Shown in pieces: positions 52,901 through 64,000 of a stretch of DNA of 64,000 nucleotides; the first letter of the stretch is position 1, and the number at the start of each line of letters is the position of its first letter. The DNA is from Chionis minor (taxonomy: Eukaryota > Chordata > Aves > Charadriiformes > Chionididae), in NCBI GenBank assembly GCA_013398295.1, contig VZSF01001888.1, positions 186,001-250,000 on the forward strand, given 5' to 3'. Position numbers and translations under genes: made by a program. Under the pieces are notes generated by a model that did no database searches, was not told the origin of the DNA, and saw nothing but the letters and a program-made list of their open reading frames with translations.

Positions 52901-55900
52901 ATAAAGCTTGATTATTTAACTCCACATACGGATTTGTAGGCCAAAGTGCACATTGAAGTAATTCCCAATAATCATTGTTACACCGAAGCTACTGAGTCAT
53001 TGTTGATTCAACAGATAATCAAGCAAGCCAGACAAAACGAATTAGATATTCAGATTTGCTTGCTCAAAATGATACCACCACCCACTGCCACCACCACAAT
53101 CCAACACAAATATTCAGCAGATTTGGTCTATGGCCATGTCCTTGGCAAAATGCCATGCGACGTATTAAGGCAGCCTCTAAACTCTATAATGCATGTACTA
53201 TCATCCCACTCCAATCAGATGGGAGAAAAATATGATCAGCAATTCTCATCTCAATGTTTCAGTCTTTGACGATCTCCTGCGGGAAAGGAATTACAGGCAT
53301 TTCTGGAGTCATTGTGGGGCTGAAGCCAACTTCACAATGAGTCATTGAAGACTAATGGACAGGGCTGGGAAAAAAAGAATTTTGAATTTCTTATTCAATA
53401 AAAGGGACTCATTTTAAGAGGCCCAGGTGATATCCTGGGATTATTGCATTTCAGCTGAATGACTGAAAATATAAAAAGTCAGTGGATGTTTCTTCATTTT
53501 TGCTTTCTTTCATTACCTTGTTCTTCTCTGATAAAAGGAAGAGATAGTAAAAGGGAAAGAGAAGTGAACAAAAACCATCATCATTATTTCTAATTGAAAA
53601 AATGAAGAATTTTAAGGATCTGCAAGTTTAAAACAAGTACATGAGAATGTACTGCAAATCCAGCTTACCAGTTTATTAACTGCTTACAACCATGAGTGAA
53701 AAATTCATCATCTGGTCCCATACTGATAATATACAGTGACTGCAATTAAACCTGACACTTGGCTATAGCCCCACATGTTGAAAAAATGACCGGCAATGCG
53801 ATATGTTTGAAATGCCAGGCTGTGAGCACTATTTCTGGCTGCAGGTTATTCTTCCATATCCAGCTATAATAGTTTCATCTATAAACTTAAGCCTTCCAGG
53901 CTACATATTCATAACCTTTAAAAATCTCCTTGCCCTAAAAGCAGTTTTCTCCAAAGCCTCTGCTTCACCACAAAGGAAGATGTAAGGGTTTTATGCATCA
54001 GGTCTGAGATGTCCAGAATCAGTAAAATCATAGCTTTTCATCCTACCAGCTTACTACAGATGAAATAGATTACATATAGCCTGCCCATGTCTGAATGCAT
54101 CCATATGTATTTAAAACTGCATTTCTTGCTTGCTCTGCAGCATTTTTCTTTAGAGGTTTGTGTCAATATCTTTGGCAAAATTCCCCCTCCTTCCCACTGT
54201 TTTGCAGTATGCTATGAAACTGTTACCTACTGCCCATCTGTAAGGTGGCTGAATTTGAGCAAACTTCTAGGCACAGACTGAGCAATGTAAAGCAATGAGC
54301 ACACCAGAAATTTGCAAAATTATGTATAAATTAATGATATTGTTCTGCATTTTCATTTACTAAGCCATACGATCCTATTTCAGCCAGTAGAAGAGCTTAA
54401 ACACTGCTTTATGACAACTATGTGCAATTTACTATTCATTACTTCTCTATACTGCTGATCCTCCACATTTACTTTGCTCTTTAGATCTGATTGAGTGTAT
54501 CTCCAAGTCAAATCTTCTGTTGCCTTCTGGCATATATAAAATTTATTTTTTTCCTATATGTCGTCTATCTTCAGTTCCCTATCTGCAGCACTGGAGCTCT
54601 GTTACGCAGCTGAAAAGTTTTACAGGCAAAATATAGAACAAGAACTGTAATTTGTGAGCTGAGTGAATCAAATGTAAATATTTCAAACAAAGCAAGCCAT
54701 GCTTAAACCTCAACTCTGAAAAGATTTCTTTTTCCCACCCCAGTGCAATGGGCAGAGAAAGACCTTTCCATGACTATAAGGAATGCTGAATATATTGCAG
54801 ATGGCACTGCAAAGAAACTGACATTGTGACAGCAGGAGTTATTTTTTGTAAAATAAAGTAAAAAATAAGACTACTGTAACCTTAACAAACAGGCTCCTGT
54901 ATGAGGCTTTGCCTGGTAGTGACTATTCTTCCACAGCCTCCTACAAGTATGACCCAAATTCTCTGATCAGTACCTTCCTGATACTATCAACTTTCTACCA
55001 TGCAAAAGTGCTCAAAGCCACATTATTAATTACTAAGAACACCTCGTGCTGTTAGAAATCTCCAAGTTTTCATAGCATTATCTAGACATTGTAGGTAATA
55101 ACTTGATCCAGATCCTGTATCAGAGAACAAAATAGTGTTGAGATCAAATTACTCCCAGAGAATAATTTTGCCCGATTGAAGGCTTTTAGTGTTATTTTTT
55201 TTCCCTTGATTTCAGTGGCTGGGATTTCATCTGTAAGAGTGTAATGATTGCAACAGTTAGAATACAATGGAATTTGATTTTCATAATTATTACTATTAAC
55301 CTCCAGTCAGTCGCTCTGCATATTTAAAATAAAAAAGTTCCTACCTCTGCATATAAGACCATGGCTTCAGACTGCAAGTAATTATTTTTATTTTTATCTT
55401 TTCAGTGTCACACTCTTTTGTCTGTGTTTTGTTTGCAATTAGAGCATATTACAGTTAGAAGTATTCTCACCCCAACATCCAACCTCCCTCTTACCCCTCC
55501 CCCAAAAAAAAAATTCCTAGTGTAACTCTCTACCCCTTGGTAAGATTTTGTTTCCATGGAAGAATATGAGTTGGAGATTTTCTGAGATGCAGTGATCATT
55601 TCACTTGCACGAACAAAATGGAATTTACCCATAGCATTGCTTTTGACAGTATTTCAACATTTATTTTAGGAAAATTACCAACAGAGAACCATGTCCCTGA
55701 CGCCGTAACAGATGCACTACATACAAATTAGGGAAGATTAAGCAAATGTATAGATGAATAAACAGTATTATCTCCTACTGTAGGAACATGTTAAATCTTA
55801 CAACATGGAAAAGTAAGGAATTACCAATTCTACTAAACATTTCGGTAACGGAAGGATCCTGTTCAGCTATAAAATAGAACAGAATGTGGTTCATAGATTA

Positions 55901-57731
55901 AGCAACTTTAATACAGAAACCGCTATATCATACATCAGATTTGTTTAGTTTAGTAGTAAATATCTTTATACAAAACACCTGCTAGAATTGCTTTCATTTT
56001 AGCTTTCCCTGGGTTCCTTTATATGGGTAACGCTACTAAAAAGATAAACTGTGTAAAACAGTTTCCTCATCGGATTTGGACCGCAACGTGTCCTAAATTA
56101 AAGCTTCCTGTTGAATGCAACTTGCAGAATCCCCTGTTTATTTTCTTGACAGACAAGTACCCTACGTACGCATGTGAGTCTCGTTCCATCTGCATTAATA
56201 CCCATTAAAATATAACAGTAAACTCCACAACTGGGGAACTGCTGGAGGACGGGAGCAGCTGCTCTTTTGCCTCAGGTTCCCAGGAGAGATGACCTTCTGC
56301 TGAGAGCCCAGGGCTGCTCCAAAGCGAGCTCGTGGTGTGGTAGCCAGCACTGGGCACCAATGCAAACCCACCAGGGAGATGGGTGGCTGAGAGCCTGCGA
56401 AGGACCTGCCTGAGACCTACCAGACACCGGGCCAGATTCTGTCCCTGTCCTCCACCATCACTCTTCTACCTCATGGTCTTTGGCAGAGGCGGCTGGTAAG
56501 GTCTCCTCTGAAGCGAAGGCTACAGTGATGCTGAGATAAGTGTGCATATTTACATAAATAACATCCTAATTTTTAGTCCTTTCTCTGTAAATATAAAAGT
56601 TTTGAAAGGAATAGCTCCTTCCTGAGCAGAAACTATTGGCTCTGTATTTTACAAATTCACACATACACACTGCTTAAAATGTGCAAGCTCATTTTGGAGG
56701 GTAAGAGTGTATGGCGTGGAATAGGAGAGAAAAGGGGCACGTTTGAAAATTATTTCACATGTTTCCTTGGCTGTTCATCGTGCCACTACGTTTATTCTCC
56801 ACATACTTGTAGTCATCCTTCTTGGTTATTCTAGGCTGCTCACAGATACCACAATTTATTTAACATTCTACAATGATTTTGACAGTGCACATACACATCT
56901 GACAATTTCAATATGAATACCGAGGAAATATTATATTACATTCTGCAGACCAATACAAAATGAAAAAGAAATAATTAGTGTTTGTCAAATTAAAAAAAGT
57001 ATTCAAGCTAAAGCATTATTGTTATATTCACAAAGCATACCAAAACTGCCAAATGAAAAGAGTAGGTTGCAAAAGAAATCAAAACCAGATGCAATGAATT
57101 ACAGTACTAGGGGGAAGGAAAAAAGGATTCTTACGATCATTTAAACATATACTTATTAGTACAACTTCTTCTTTTTGGTAATTGGATCATTTAAAAGCAT
57201 TGAATAGTACTAGGTTATAGTTCTCAAGAAGAACACACCACCTTCAGCAAGGTTTTTCCATCTGTTTCCAGCTTCTGGTCTTTTCAGACTCAATTTTCAA
57301 TACTTTGTATCTCCAAGTCCAGTCATTATTCAGGGGCAGAATTAATATAACCAGTGATAAAACTGATTTAGAAAAAGCAGGCAGGGTGGGTAGATACATT
57401 AGGAGTCGATGAAAGAAGCCATGGGGAACCAAGTTGCTTTTGTTTTACATGCCGCGGGAGCTAGGACCATATACACCAGGGAGGATCTTATATAGCCAGT
57501 TCACATTAATGCAGCACTAGTGGCTAATGGATGTGGAACAGGATTAAATCCATATGACAATGGCACTGAAAAGGGAAAAGAGGGAGTAATAAGAAAAGAA
57601 AAATCATAAAAAGGAACAGTCATCTCCTCTCAAACAATTTTAAACCTCAATCCATCTTCTGATGAAGTAGACCAATTTGCCATTGATGGGAGCAGCACCG
57701 GCCTCATTATTGACATCTGGCATATTTACAA

Positions 57732-57761
57732 TATATTGCATTATATAGTGCAATATAATGC
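57732..57761. repeat. Overlapping AT-rich inverted repeats
   Basis: Two hairpins overlap. TATATTGCA (57732-57740) pairs with TGCAATATA (57749-57757), and GCATTATA (57738-57745) pairs with TATAATGC (57754-57761). Only one of the two folds can form at a time. Confidence 0.9.
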
Positions 57762-59761
57762 ACTCCCAGAAATAGTGACTACCCAAAATGCCCCAAAAAA
57801 TCTGCTAAGGGAAGGGCTTCTATTAGTGCCTAGCATGCAAAATCCAGCTGAATTCTTACATTGTCTAAAAGACAATGGCCAGGGCCCTTGGTCCAAAACC
57901 TGATCTCTCTTTTCCATTCCTCCTTTCAACAACAAATGCTTGGGATACCCTAACATCTAAGGAGGCTGCTGCCAAGTGAAAAGAAGCGTTAACAGAACCC
58001 TCCCCGTGGCACTTTTGCAGTCACTTAAGTGCTCATTCAGGCTTGATGCTCTGATTCTTTCTAATACACTTAATGTTAAACAAGAAAATGTGTCTGCCTG
58101 GATGAACTTGACTACTACTAACTTTAAATGTTTAGTAAATGTGGAATTATTGGTAGGACAGAGACAGTTCAGGATCTTCTTCCTCTCCTCCTTGGACAAA
58201 AAGTTAATTTTCCCATTTTCTCACAAATTGTGATCTGCCAGAATGGAGTTGCAGTTCATGGAATTTACAGGACAATTTCCAAAGCGATTTCAAAACTTAA
58301 GGAAGGAGAGGTGCATTTGCAGCATATTCCCAGCAAGCACAAGAGCTACTGTTTGCAACAGCACTCAAGACTGGAAGTCCCTGATATTTTACTTTCGCAG
58401 CCCAGTAAAATATGTGAGTGTCACACACAAACAGTTAGGACCTTGAATCAACTGAAATCCCACTGCTCTACCCTAGGAAAGTTTGGAGGTACAGCATTTA
58501 TGACTACAGTTTCACAGTGTCAACCTGAAATCCCACAGATAATCTCGTACTGTATTTCTAAAGGTAGTGGCTTCAGACTTAATGGCATTCAAAGGAACAA
58601 GGGCATGCCTTTCCCTGTAGTGTTGCATTACATGTACTATTGAAAGAGAGGACAGGAACATGACACAATTCTGCTGGGACGAAGAGGAGCACTGCTACCT
58701 CAAGTTACGAAGAACTCTCTTTTTAGCCAAGCAGTTTTGCTGAGCTCTCTGTTGCTCCCACTTAACTAATCCCCTTTGCTGACAGATAGACAGTAAGGTC
58801 TTCTCTTTTAATGCAGCTGCCAAAAAACCTGAGAGTCGTTTCCCTTAAAGGCTGGAGATGGGAACTGACAAAGAGGAGTCCTAGAACTGGGCAGGGGAGC
58901 ACTATATGAAATAAAATGGTGGCATGCAGCCCCATGGTTCTACTGTTCCCCTAGAACTAGGAGCCTGCTTGTCCTGCTAAGCCCCACAGATACCTGAAAA
59001 AGCCCTTTTTGGCTGGATGGAAATTTGCCTTTGCCTTAGAGGTTTGTAATGACTGACACAGTAAAATGCAAACACCAGTTGTAAAGTAAGCATAAAGAAT
59101 CCAAAACTTCAAGCAAAAACTAGAGAAAATCACACAAGAAGTGTGACGGGACATCCAAGTGTCAGAATTATCAGGGTCTTGTCATGCCATTGGATATCAG
59201 TAGTGGCTGATGGCTAACAGATACAGAGCTGCTATCTCCAAATGCTTCGGAGATGTCAGAAAGCTTGTATTTTGTGAAGGTTTCTGCAGAAAGAGCAGCG
59301 GGTTATGCACAGCGTTGTCTTCCTGACCTGAAGCTGTACAGCCAGGCTGGGCACAGAAGCACATGGCTACTTCCACTGAGACGGCTGGACTCTGAGAAGT
59401 ACCAGGGATGATAATCTATGGCTTCTATAAATATGCTCACCACTCTCTTCTCCTGTCCTGCTCAGTACATTTTACTGCTGAATCTTTTTGCCCTCTAATG
59501 AGCGCCCAGTTTGGCACACTCTGAGAAATGTGTCCTTGCTTTGCTTTTGTGATAAAAAGGTAAGTGAAAACCAACACTTCCATCTGCTTCTCAGCCACAG
59601 AGACAGTGTTAAATTTTCCTCAGCTGAAAATCACACTTACTATACTGCCATCATAGCCACCATATTCTGAGACCTCCTGCCAAAATGCAATCCTGACTCA
59701 CAGAACCAGAATATAAATATTTCTTTTCTTTAATTTTCGTAACATAATTTAAAATGCCTCC

Positions 59762-59779
59762 TTTTTTTTTTTTTTTTTT
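59762..59779. repeat. Poly(T) homopolymer before CTCTAG
   Basis: Eighteen T residues are followed by CTCTAG, which looks like a splice acceptor but with a homopolymer rather than a mixed pyrimidine tract. No exon structure could be built from it. Confidence 0.9.
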
Positions 59780-60499
59780 CTCTAGACACAGTTCCATGGC
59801 CTGTCAAAGAAGCAAAAGTTTGATCCATCACCCTAAAAACATCACCACTTGGGCTATGTTTACGAATATGCAACTCTACGGAACAGAGAACTGCAGGAAA
59901 GGACACTCTCTCCCCCCAAATCGCTGTATTCGGAGAGGTTCCTCGGATGGCTGTCAGCTGCTGCCCCTTTGGGGAATGGTGTCAGCAGTTGTGACACTGA
60001 CTTCTATAACAAGATGTGGTGCAGCTACACTTTTGCTTTAAATAAGCTTTTTGAGTATCAGAAGAATTTGTACTAAGTAGCACAAACGCCACACGTGCTG
60101 AAAATGGAGTTATGACCCTAAACCGAGCTCTGTGCTTTTGTGACGAGACTGCATTGACTATTCAAGCTAGCTGCTTAAAATTCACTCTTGTATCTCCACA
60201 CAACCCGAAAATCTATAGTGCAGATGTATACTCAGATCTGCACAGAGATCAAGCTCTTTCTTACAGGTGAAACTGTTCAATGGTAACAAAGTTTCTGCAT
60301 CTGTGAGTAAACTATTATTTAATATCACTAAAAACCACTCTGGATTATAGGCACAATCTCCTTGTTTTATACAGGAAGGACTCCCAAATTAAGTACACAA
60401 GGGATACCAATCTTCCTCACTATTGAGACAGCCCAGAAAATCTGGAAACCCCACCCCCCACGGTAGGGACTTACATGATTTACTCAGCAATAAACAGCA

Positions 60500-60515
60500 T
60501 TTTTTTTTTTTTTTT
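60500..60515. repeat. Poly(T) homopolymer
   Basis: Sixteen consecutive T residues. Simple repeat only. Confidence 0.9.
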
Positions 60516-60837
60516 AATTATGACACAAGGAAAAATATGCACAGCAGGCAAGATTTTCCATCCCCCTTCAGCTTTTATGCTACTGTAATGTTAGAAACCA
60601 GTGAGCTACTCCTGAGCTGAGCTGGTGTGATTGAACTCAGCATCTGGTGCTTATAAAGAGGAAACCTCTGTGCTCTCTATTCAAAATAAGAGAACGTAGT
60701 CTTTTTAATATTTAAAAAACTCCAAACAAACCACCCTTATATTTTGACTGTATGCGATAAATACTTCAGCAGGTCAGTGTGTTTTAAATTTAGAGTGGTG
60801 ACATGCTCACTAATGGATAAAGGGAACGATATTATAC

Positions 60838-60979
60838 CATCACAGAATCACAGACTCACAGAATGATTGAAGTGGGAAGGAACCTCTGGAGGTCATCTGG
60901 TCCAACCACCTGCTCAAGCAGGGCCACCTACAGCTGGTTGCCAAGGACTAATCCAGATAGCTTTTGAAGATCTTCAATT
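60838..60979 (-). mobile_element. CR1 LINE 3' end, reverse orientation
   Basis: On the plus strand it opens with 'tcacagaatcacagactcac', the reverse complement of the CR1 terminal octamers. It continues through 'gaaggaacctctggaggtca', 'catctggtccaaccacctgc', 'tgctcaagcagggccaccta' and 'ggactaatccagatagcttt'. It is the only CR1 copy recognised on the minus strand. About 140 bp remain and there is no coding capacity. Confidence 0.93.
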
Positions 60980-63079
60980 AAGGCTTGCTAGGTGTTGCAC
61001 TGTTTTGTTCTGTAACACATGTAGAGCAATTCGCTGACTGACAAAAAAAGCGGAAAATTATCTCTGAACCTCCTGAGGAAGTACTTGCTTATTATAATTA
61101 TCACTGTGTTCGGGTGGATATCTTAAATTATACCTATGAGTGAGTATTAGAATCTGCAAACTGTGTAAAATAGAATGACAAAGTTTATCCAACAGACAAT
61201 TTGGATCCTGCTGCTCATTTTCCAACCACATCTCAACTGAGCAAATTGACTAGCAAAGCGTGTGCTAACCTAGCCAAGAAACTTGCAATTCTGAAAAAAA
61301 AATGGTAGTAGGAACTCGGTTGAACAGAAAATTCAATACCACTCATTTTAATAAGCACTATTTAGAGACCTTCAAGTCCATTGCAAGGGGAAGACATAAT
61401 AAAAAAAATAAAAAATGTGGATGGGGCAAGACTTCCCAGTAAATTTGCAGATTGAAACCCAGAATAGTCTGTTCAACCTTTCTGTCTTGTCTAATAGCTC
61501 CTTTAATATGTACTGCTTAACAGATGACATGGTGTGTTTTAAAACATTACTGATTTTTCCATAATCTAAACATAAAATCACAGTCTGGCCATGGGAAACC
61601 ATGGGTCACCATTCTTCATCCGATGCAGCTCTGATGTTTATATTTTCTCTACACTATTTCTTCAAATGTTCTACCCCAGCATAGGAAGCAATTACAGCTA
61701 CTAACGATGCCTTTCTCTGGGGGATCTGCACGTCTATAAAAGATGGTCTGATAAGGAGCTGGGTCTGAGATAACACCACAAACAGACTGCTCGCCGCTCC
61801 ACCAACACACTGCCGTATGCTGCATCCTTCTCTCAGGAACCACACTGGATCTTACATGTCCTGCTGGAAGTACTTCATGCAATCCTCTCTGTAAACCTAA
61901 GTGATCCCTTTATGATTACTCCCTTTAAAGCACTTAATTCCTCTTGTTTGGCCTAGGAACAAACGCCTATAGAAAAGCTTTTGTTTTCTGTGCCTCCGGG
62001 GTATCTGGTGTGTATCCAGACAGATGGCAGTGCCAGGGTGGTGAAAGAGAGCAAACAATGAAGAACATCTCCTGAATCAATTATTTTTGTTAAGACCTAT
62101 ATTTATAGCTGTCTAAAGACTGAGCTAAACCACAAATTATCTGACATATGCAGGACTTCATGACACGGGGCTGCAGTACCATCTCCTGAGATTAATGGTG
62201 GGGCACAGAGCTGTTTCTCAGCACGAATGCCGCAGTTGATCTGAGAAAGAAAATATCATCTTCTTTTCCCCAGCTTTTGCATTTCAATGCTATCTTGTCC
62301 CAGTTACACATAAATGTGTTAGGCACGCAATAAGAAATACGGAGTTGTTGAAACTTTTATTTTGAGATGGGCAGGATGGCAATTCAAAGTCAGGCTTAAA
62401 ATAGCAAGCACGTTGATTCCTTCAGTGGTGAAGCATTCCTGTGACTGTAACAGAGATTGCTCTTATTTGCACAAACCTTACTGCTAAAGAGCCAAATTAT
62501 GCCATTAGTTTAAAGCAGACTCCCCGGTGAAATCAACAAAGAGGTCTGCTTAAAAACCAGTGGTGTGACAGGGCAAAGATTATTTAATACAAAGAGTTTC
62601 CCATCTAAGTAGCAAATCCCCTAACAGGGTGTTTCGGGAAAGGTACTGGCCGTTTGAAATCAAAGCGGTAGAGTGCTGCAGGAGAAGGGGAAGATGCTGC
62701 CTGTCTCGGGAAGAGAGTTGTTTCTGAGCAGGGGTGCAGCGGCCTTCCAGCTGTGCGGCGTGCGCTGCCAGCCCAACCATCCTTGCCTCGGGACAGAGGA
62801 TCCCTTGCAAGTGGTGTTCCGTGGCAGATGTTGAGTATAGGTACAGCCGCTGTGGTCCGAATAAAAAGAAACTAGCGCTGTGCTGGGTTGCTTGCTATTT
62901 TGAAAATAAAATCGGTGGTCTGAAGTGACTCCAAAGTCACCAATACTCAAATCAGCGCTGAGGAAAATGAACTGGTAATACATGCACAGATGAGGTGGCC
63001 AGAGTAAAAAAAATATAGTCTCTTACTCACATAGGTCTGTAATTCATCACCTGGATCAGCAGCAGCTTCCAAGGTGTGC
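60980..63079. other. AT-rich noncoding DNA
   Basis: No gene was supported. The part at about 62660-62870 is a little richer in CpG and G+C and has overlapping small frames on both strands, none recognisable. Confidence 0.55.
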
Positions 63080-63341
63080 AAGGAAGGAAGGAAGGAAGGA
63101 AGGAGAGAAGGATGGAGGGATGGAAGGAAGGCAGGCAGGAAGGAGAGAAGGAAGGAGAGAAGGATGGAAGGAAGGAAGGAAGGAAGGAAGGAAGGAAGGA
63201 AGGAAGGAAGGAGGGATGGAAGGAAGGAAGGAAGGAAGGCAGGCAGGAAGGAGAGAAGGAAGGAGAGAAGGATGGAAGGAAGGAAGGAGAGAAGGAAGGA
63301 AGGACGGAAGGAAGGAAGGAAGGAAGGAAGGAAGGAAGGAA
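63080..63341. repeat. Compound (GGAA)n purine array with higher-order duplication
   Basis: About 262 bases of nearly pure purine on the plus strand consist of GGAA units interspersed with GAGAGAAGG, GGATGG, GGAGGGATGG and GGCAGGCAGG variants. The variant block beginning GCAGGCAGGAAGGAGAGAAG occurs at 63131 and again at 63239, 108 bases apart. The GAGGGATGGA marker occurs at 63115 and 63211, 96 bases apart. The difference equals three GGAA units, which suggests segment duplication followed by unit gain. Long open frames here, on both strands, are products of the repeat and not genes. Confidence 0.95.
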
Positions 63342-63628
63342 AAATGGTATCCAACACACCCAAGCTTTAAGTAGCTATTCTCTCTCAGCTGTCATCCAAG
63401 GTTAATGGAGACAGAGACACTTCTCCAAAGGACAGTGCTGGCCACTGGGTTAAGTTTCCACTCTACGTGATAACCCAGAAGCACAAGGCAGTGTAATTTA
63501 AGCTGTGTAAAATACCCTCTCCTAATTTCTCCCTCTGCCAAAGAGAGAAGGGAGTGAGACATAGACTTCCACACTTCCATCAGCAGCTCTGTTCTATTTC
63601 AACAGACTCGCTACGGAAAACAGTGACT
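63342..63628. other. Short noncoding spacer
   Basis: No gene or recognisable element lies between the purine array and the poly(A) tract. Confidence 0.6.
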
Positions 63629-63647
63629 AAAAAAAAAAAAAAAAANG

Positions 63648-63686
<39 letters not shown>
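63629..63686. repeat. Poly(A) tract with ambiguous base
   Basis: Seventeen A residues, an N at 63646, one G, then 39 A residues. No retroelement body was recognised upstream. The N and the length make the true size of the tract uncertain. Confidence 0.95.
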
Positions 63687-63690
<4 letters not shown>

Positions 63691-64000
63691 ATTTATTACT
63701 ATGAATCCAGCTTCTGAAAAGACCTCTGGTTATTTTCCTGGACTATATGCCACCCCAGACTACTGCTATAACTACATAGCACAAAATAAGACAGGAATTC
63801 CACAGACCTTTGTCTCTCTAGATACAGCAGTGATAATACCATGATTCACACATTATTCACCTTGACACTACATAACACTTCTAAAGTAGCAAAAAGCCAA
63901 AGAAAAGGAGATAATGTTTTAAGCTGTAGAAGAGGTTTTTTGCTTCCTAAAATAACATTAAAAATATCTAATAGATATTCTTGTGATCATTTAAAAAAAA
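63687..64000. other. AT-rich noncoding DNA to window end
   Basis: No gene or repeat was recognised. The window ends inside an A run. Confidence 0.6.

Larger units (their letters stand above)
40185..60837. other. Long AT-rich noncoding stretch
   Basis: No gene was supported in more than 20 kb. The 171-codon plus-strand frame at 58128-58643 and a 133-codon minus-strand frame at 42964-43365 have no recognisable domains. An A run lies at 44039-44054 and a T/G-rich tract at 46953-46991. Stretches near 41840-42010, 46780-46930 and 48640-49000 look like conserved noncoding DNA by texture only. Weak ancient-repeat motifs lie near 55200-55260 and 56430-56450. The block 56220-56530 is somewhat GC-rich without a frame of note. 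Confidence 0.55.

Noticed and set aside
59754..60041. Frame after a poly(T)-CTCTAG acceptor-like site
   Set aside because: The upstream tract is a homopolymer, two frames compete in the same interval and no protein family is recognised.
62947..63405. Long frames rich in Glu-Gly-Arg-Lys (plus strand) or Pro-Ser-Phe-Leu (minus strand)
   Set aside because: They are translations of the GGAA tetranucleotide array and not genes.
1..64000. CRISPR arrays, tRNA or rRNA genes, operons, phage or plasmid features
   Set aside because: No regularly spaced repeats, no cloverleaf or rRNA sequence recognised by eye, and the sequence is vertebrate nuclear DNA in character.

Overview
The window looks like gene-poor nuclear DNA from a bird. 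The main evidence is five partial copies of a CR1-type LINE, four on the plus strand and one on the minus strand. They carry the CR1 3' trailer ending in repeated ATTCTRTGA-like octamers. The background is AT-rich with few CpGs, contains many A/T homopolymers and microsatellites, and lacks compact open reading frames or bacterial-style gene spacing. CR1 dominance without Alu- or L1-like elements is typical of birds and other sauropsids. Species and locus cannot be told from the sequence alone.

No protein-coding gene can be supported. The longest open frame is 171 codons at 58128-58643, and one or so of that length is expected by chance in 64 kb of this composition read in six frames. The other frames above 100 codons are isolated, overlap frames on the opposite strand, or come from the tetranucleotide array near the right end. 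The window is best read as an intergenic stretch or part of a very large intron.

Layout: 1-1080 is plain AT-rich DNA. 1081-1420 is a small CpG- and GC-rich patch, the only island-like stretch. 1421-11879 is featureless apart from homopolymers and one degenerate ancient repeat. 11880-12243 is an internally deleted CR1. 12244-22850 holds a possible exon (21241-21340), a GC-richer block (about 17450-18480) and a stretch resembling conserved noncoding DNA (about 14900-15240). 22853-25279 holds two CR1 copies in the same orientation. 32268-32800 has features of a broken retrocopied gene on the minus strand. 33692-33737 is a TG/TATG microsatellite. 38279-38776 has a 27-bp tandem duplication, an N and a perfect hairpin. 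40005-40184 and 60838-60979 are CR1 3' ends. 41800-49100 has several stretches that could be conserved regulatory elements. 63080-63341 is a (GGAA)n array with a higher-order duplication, followed by a 58-bp poly(A) tract containing an N.

I found no candidate for a new multi-gene system. The points most worth testing are the possible retropseudogene, the candidate exon, the CpG patch, the chimeric CR1 and the compound purine array.
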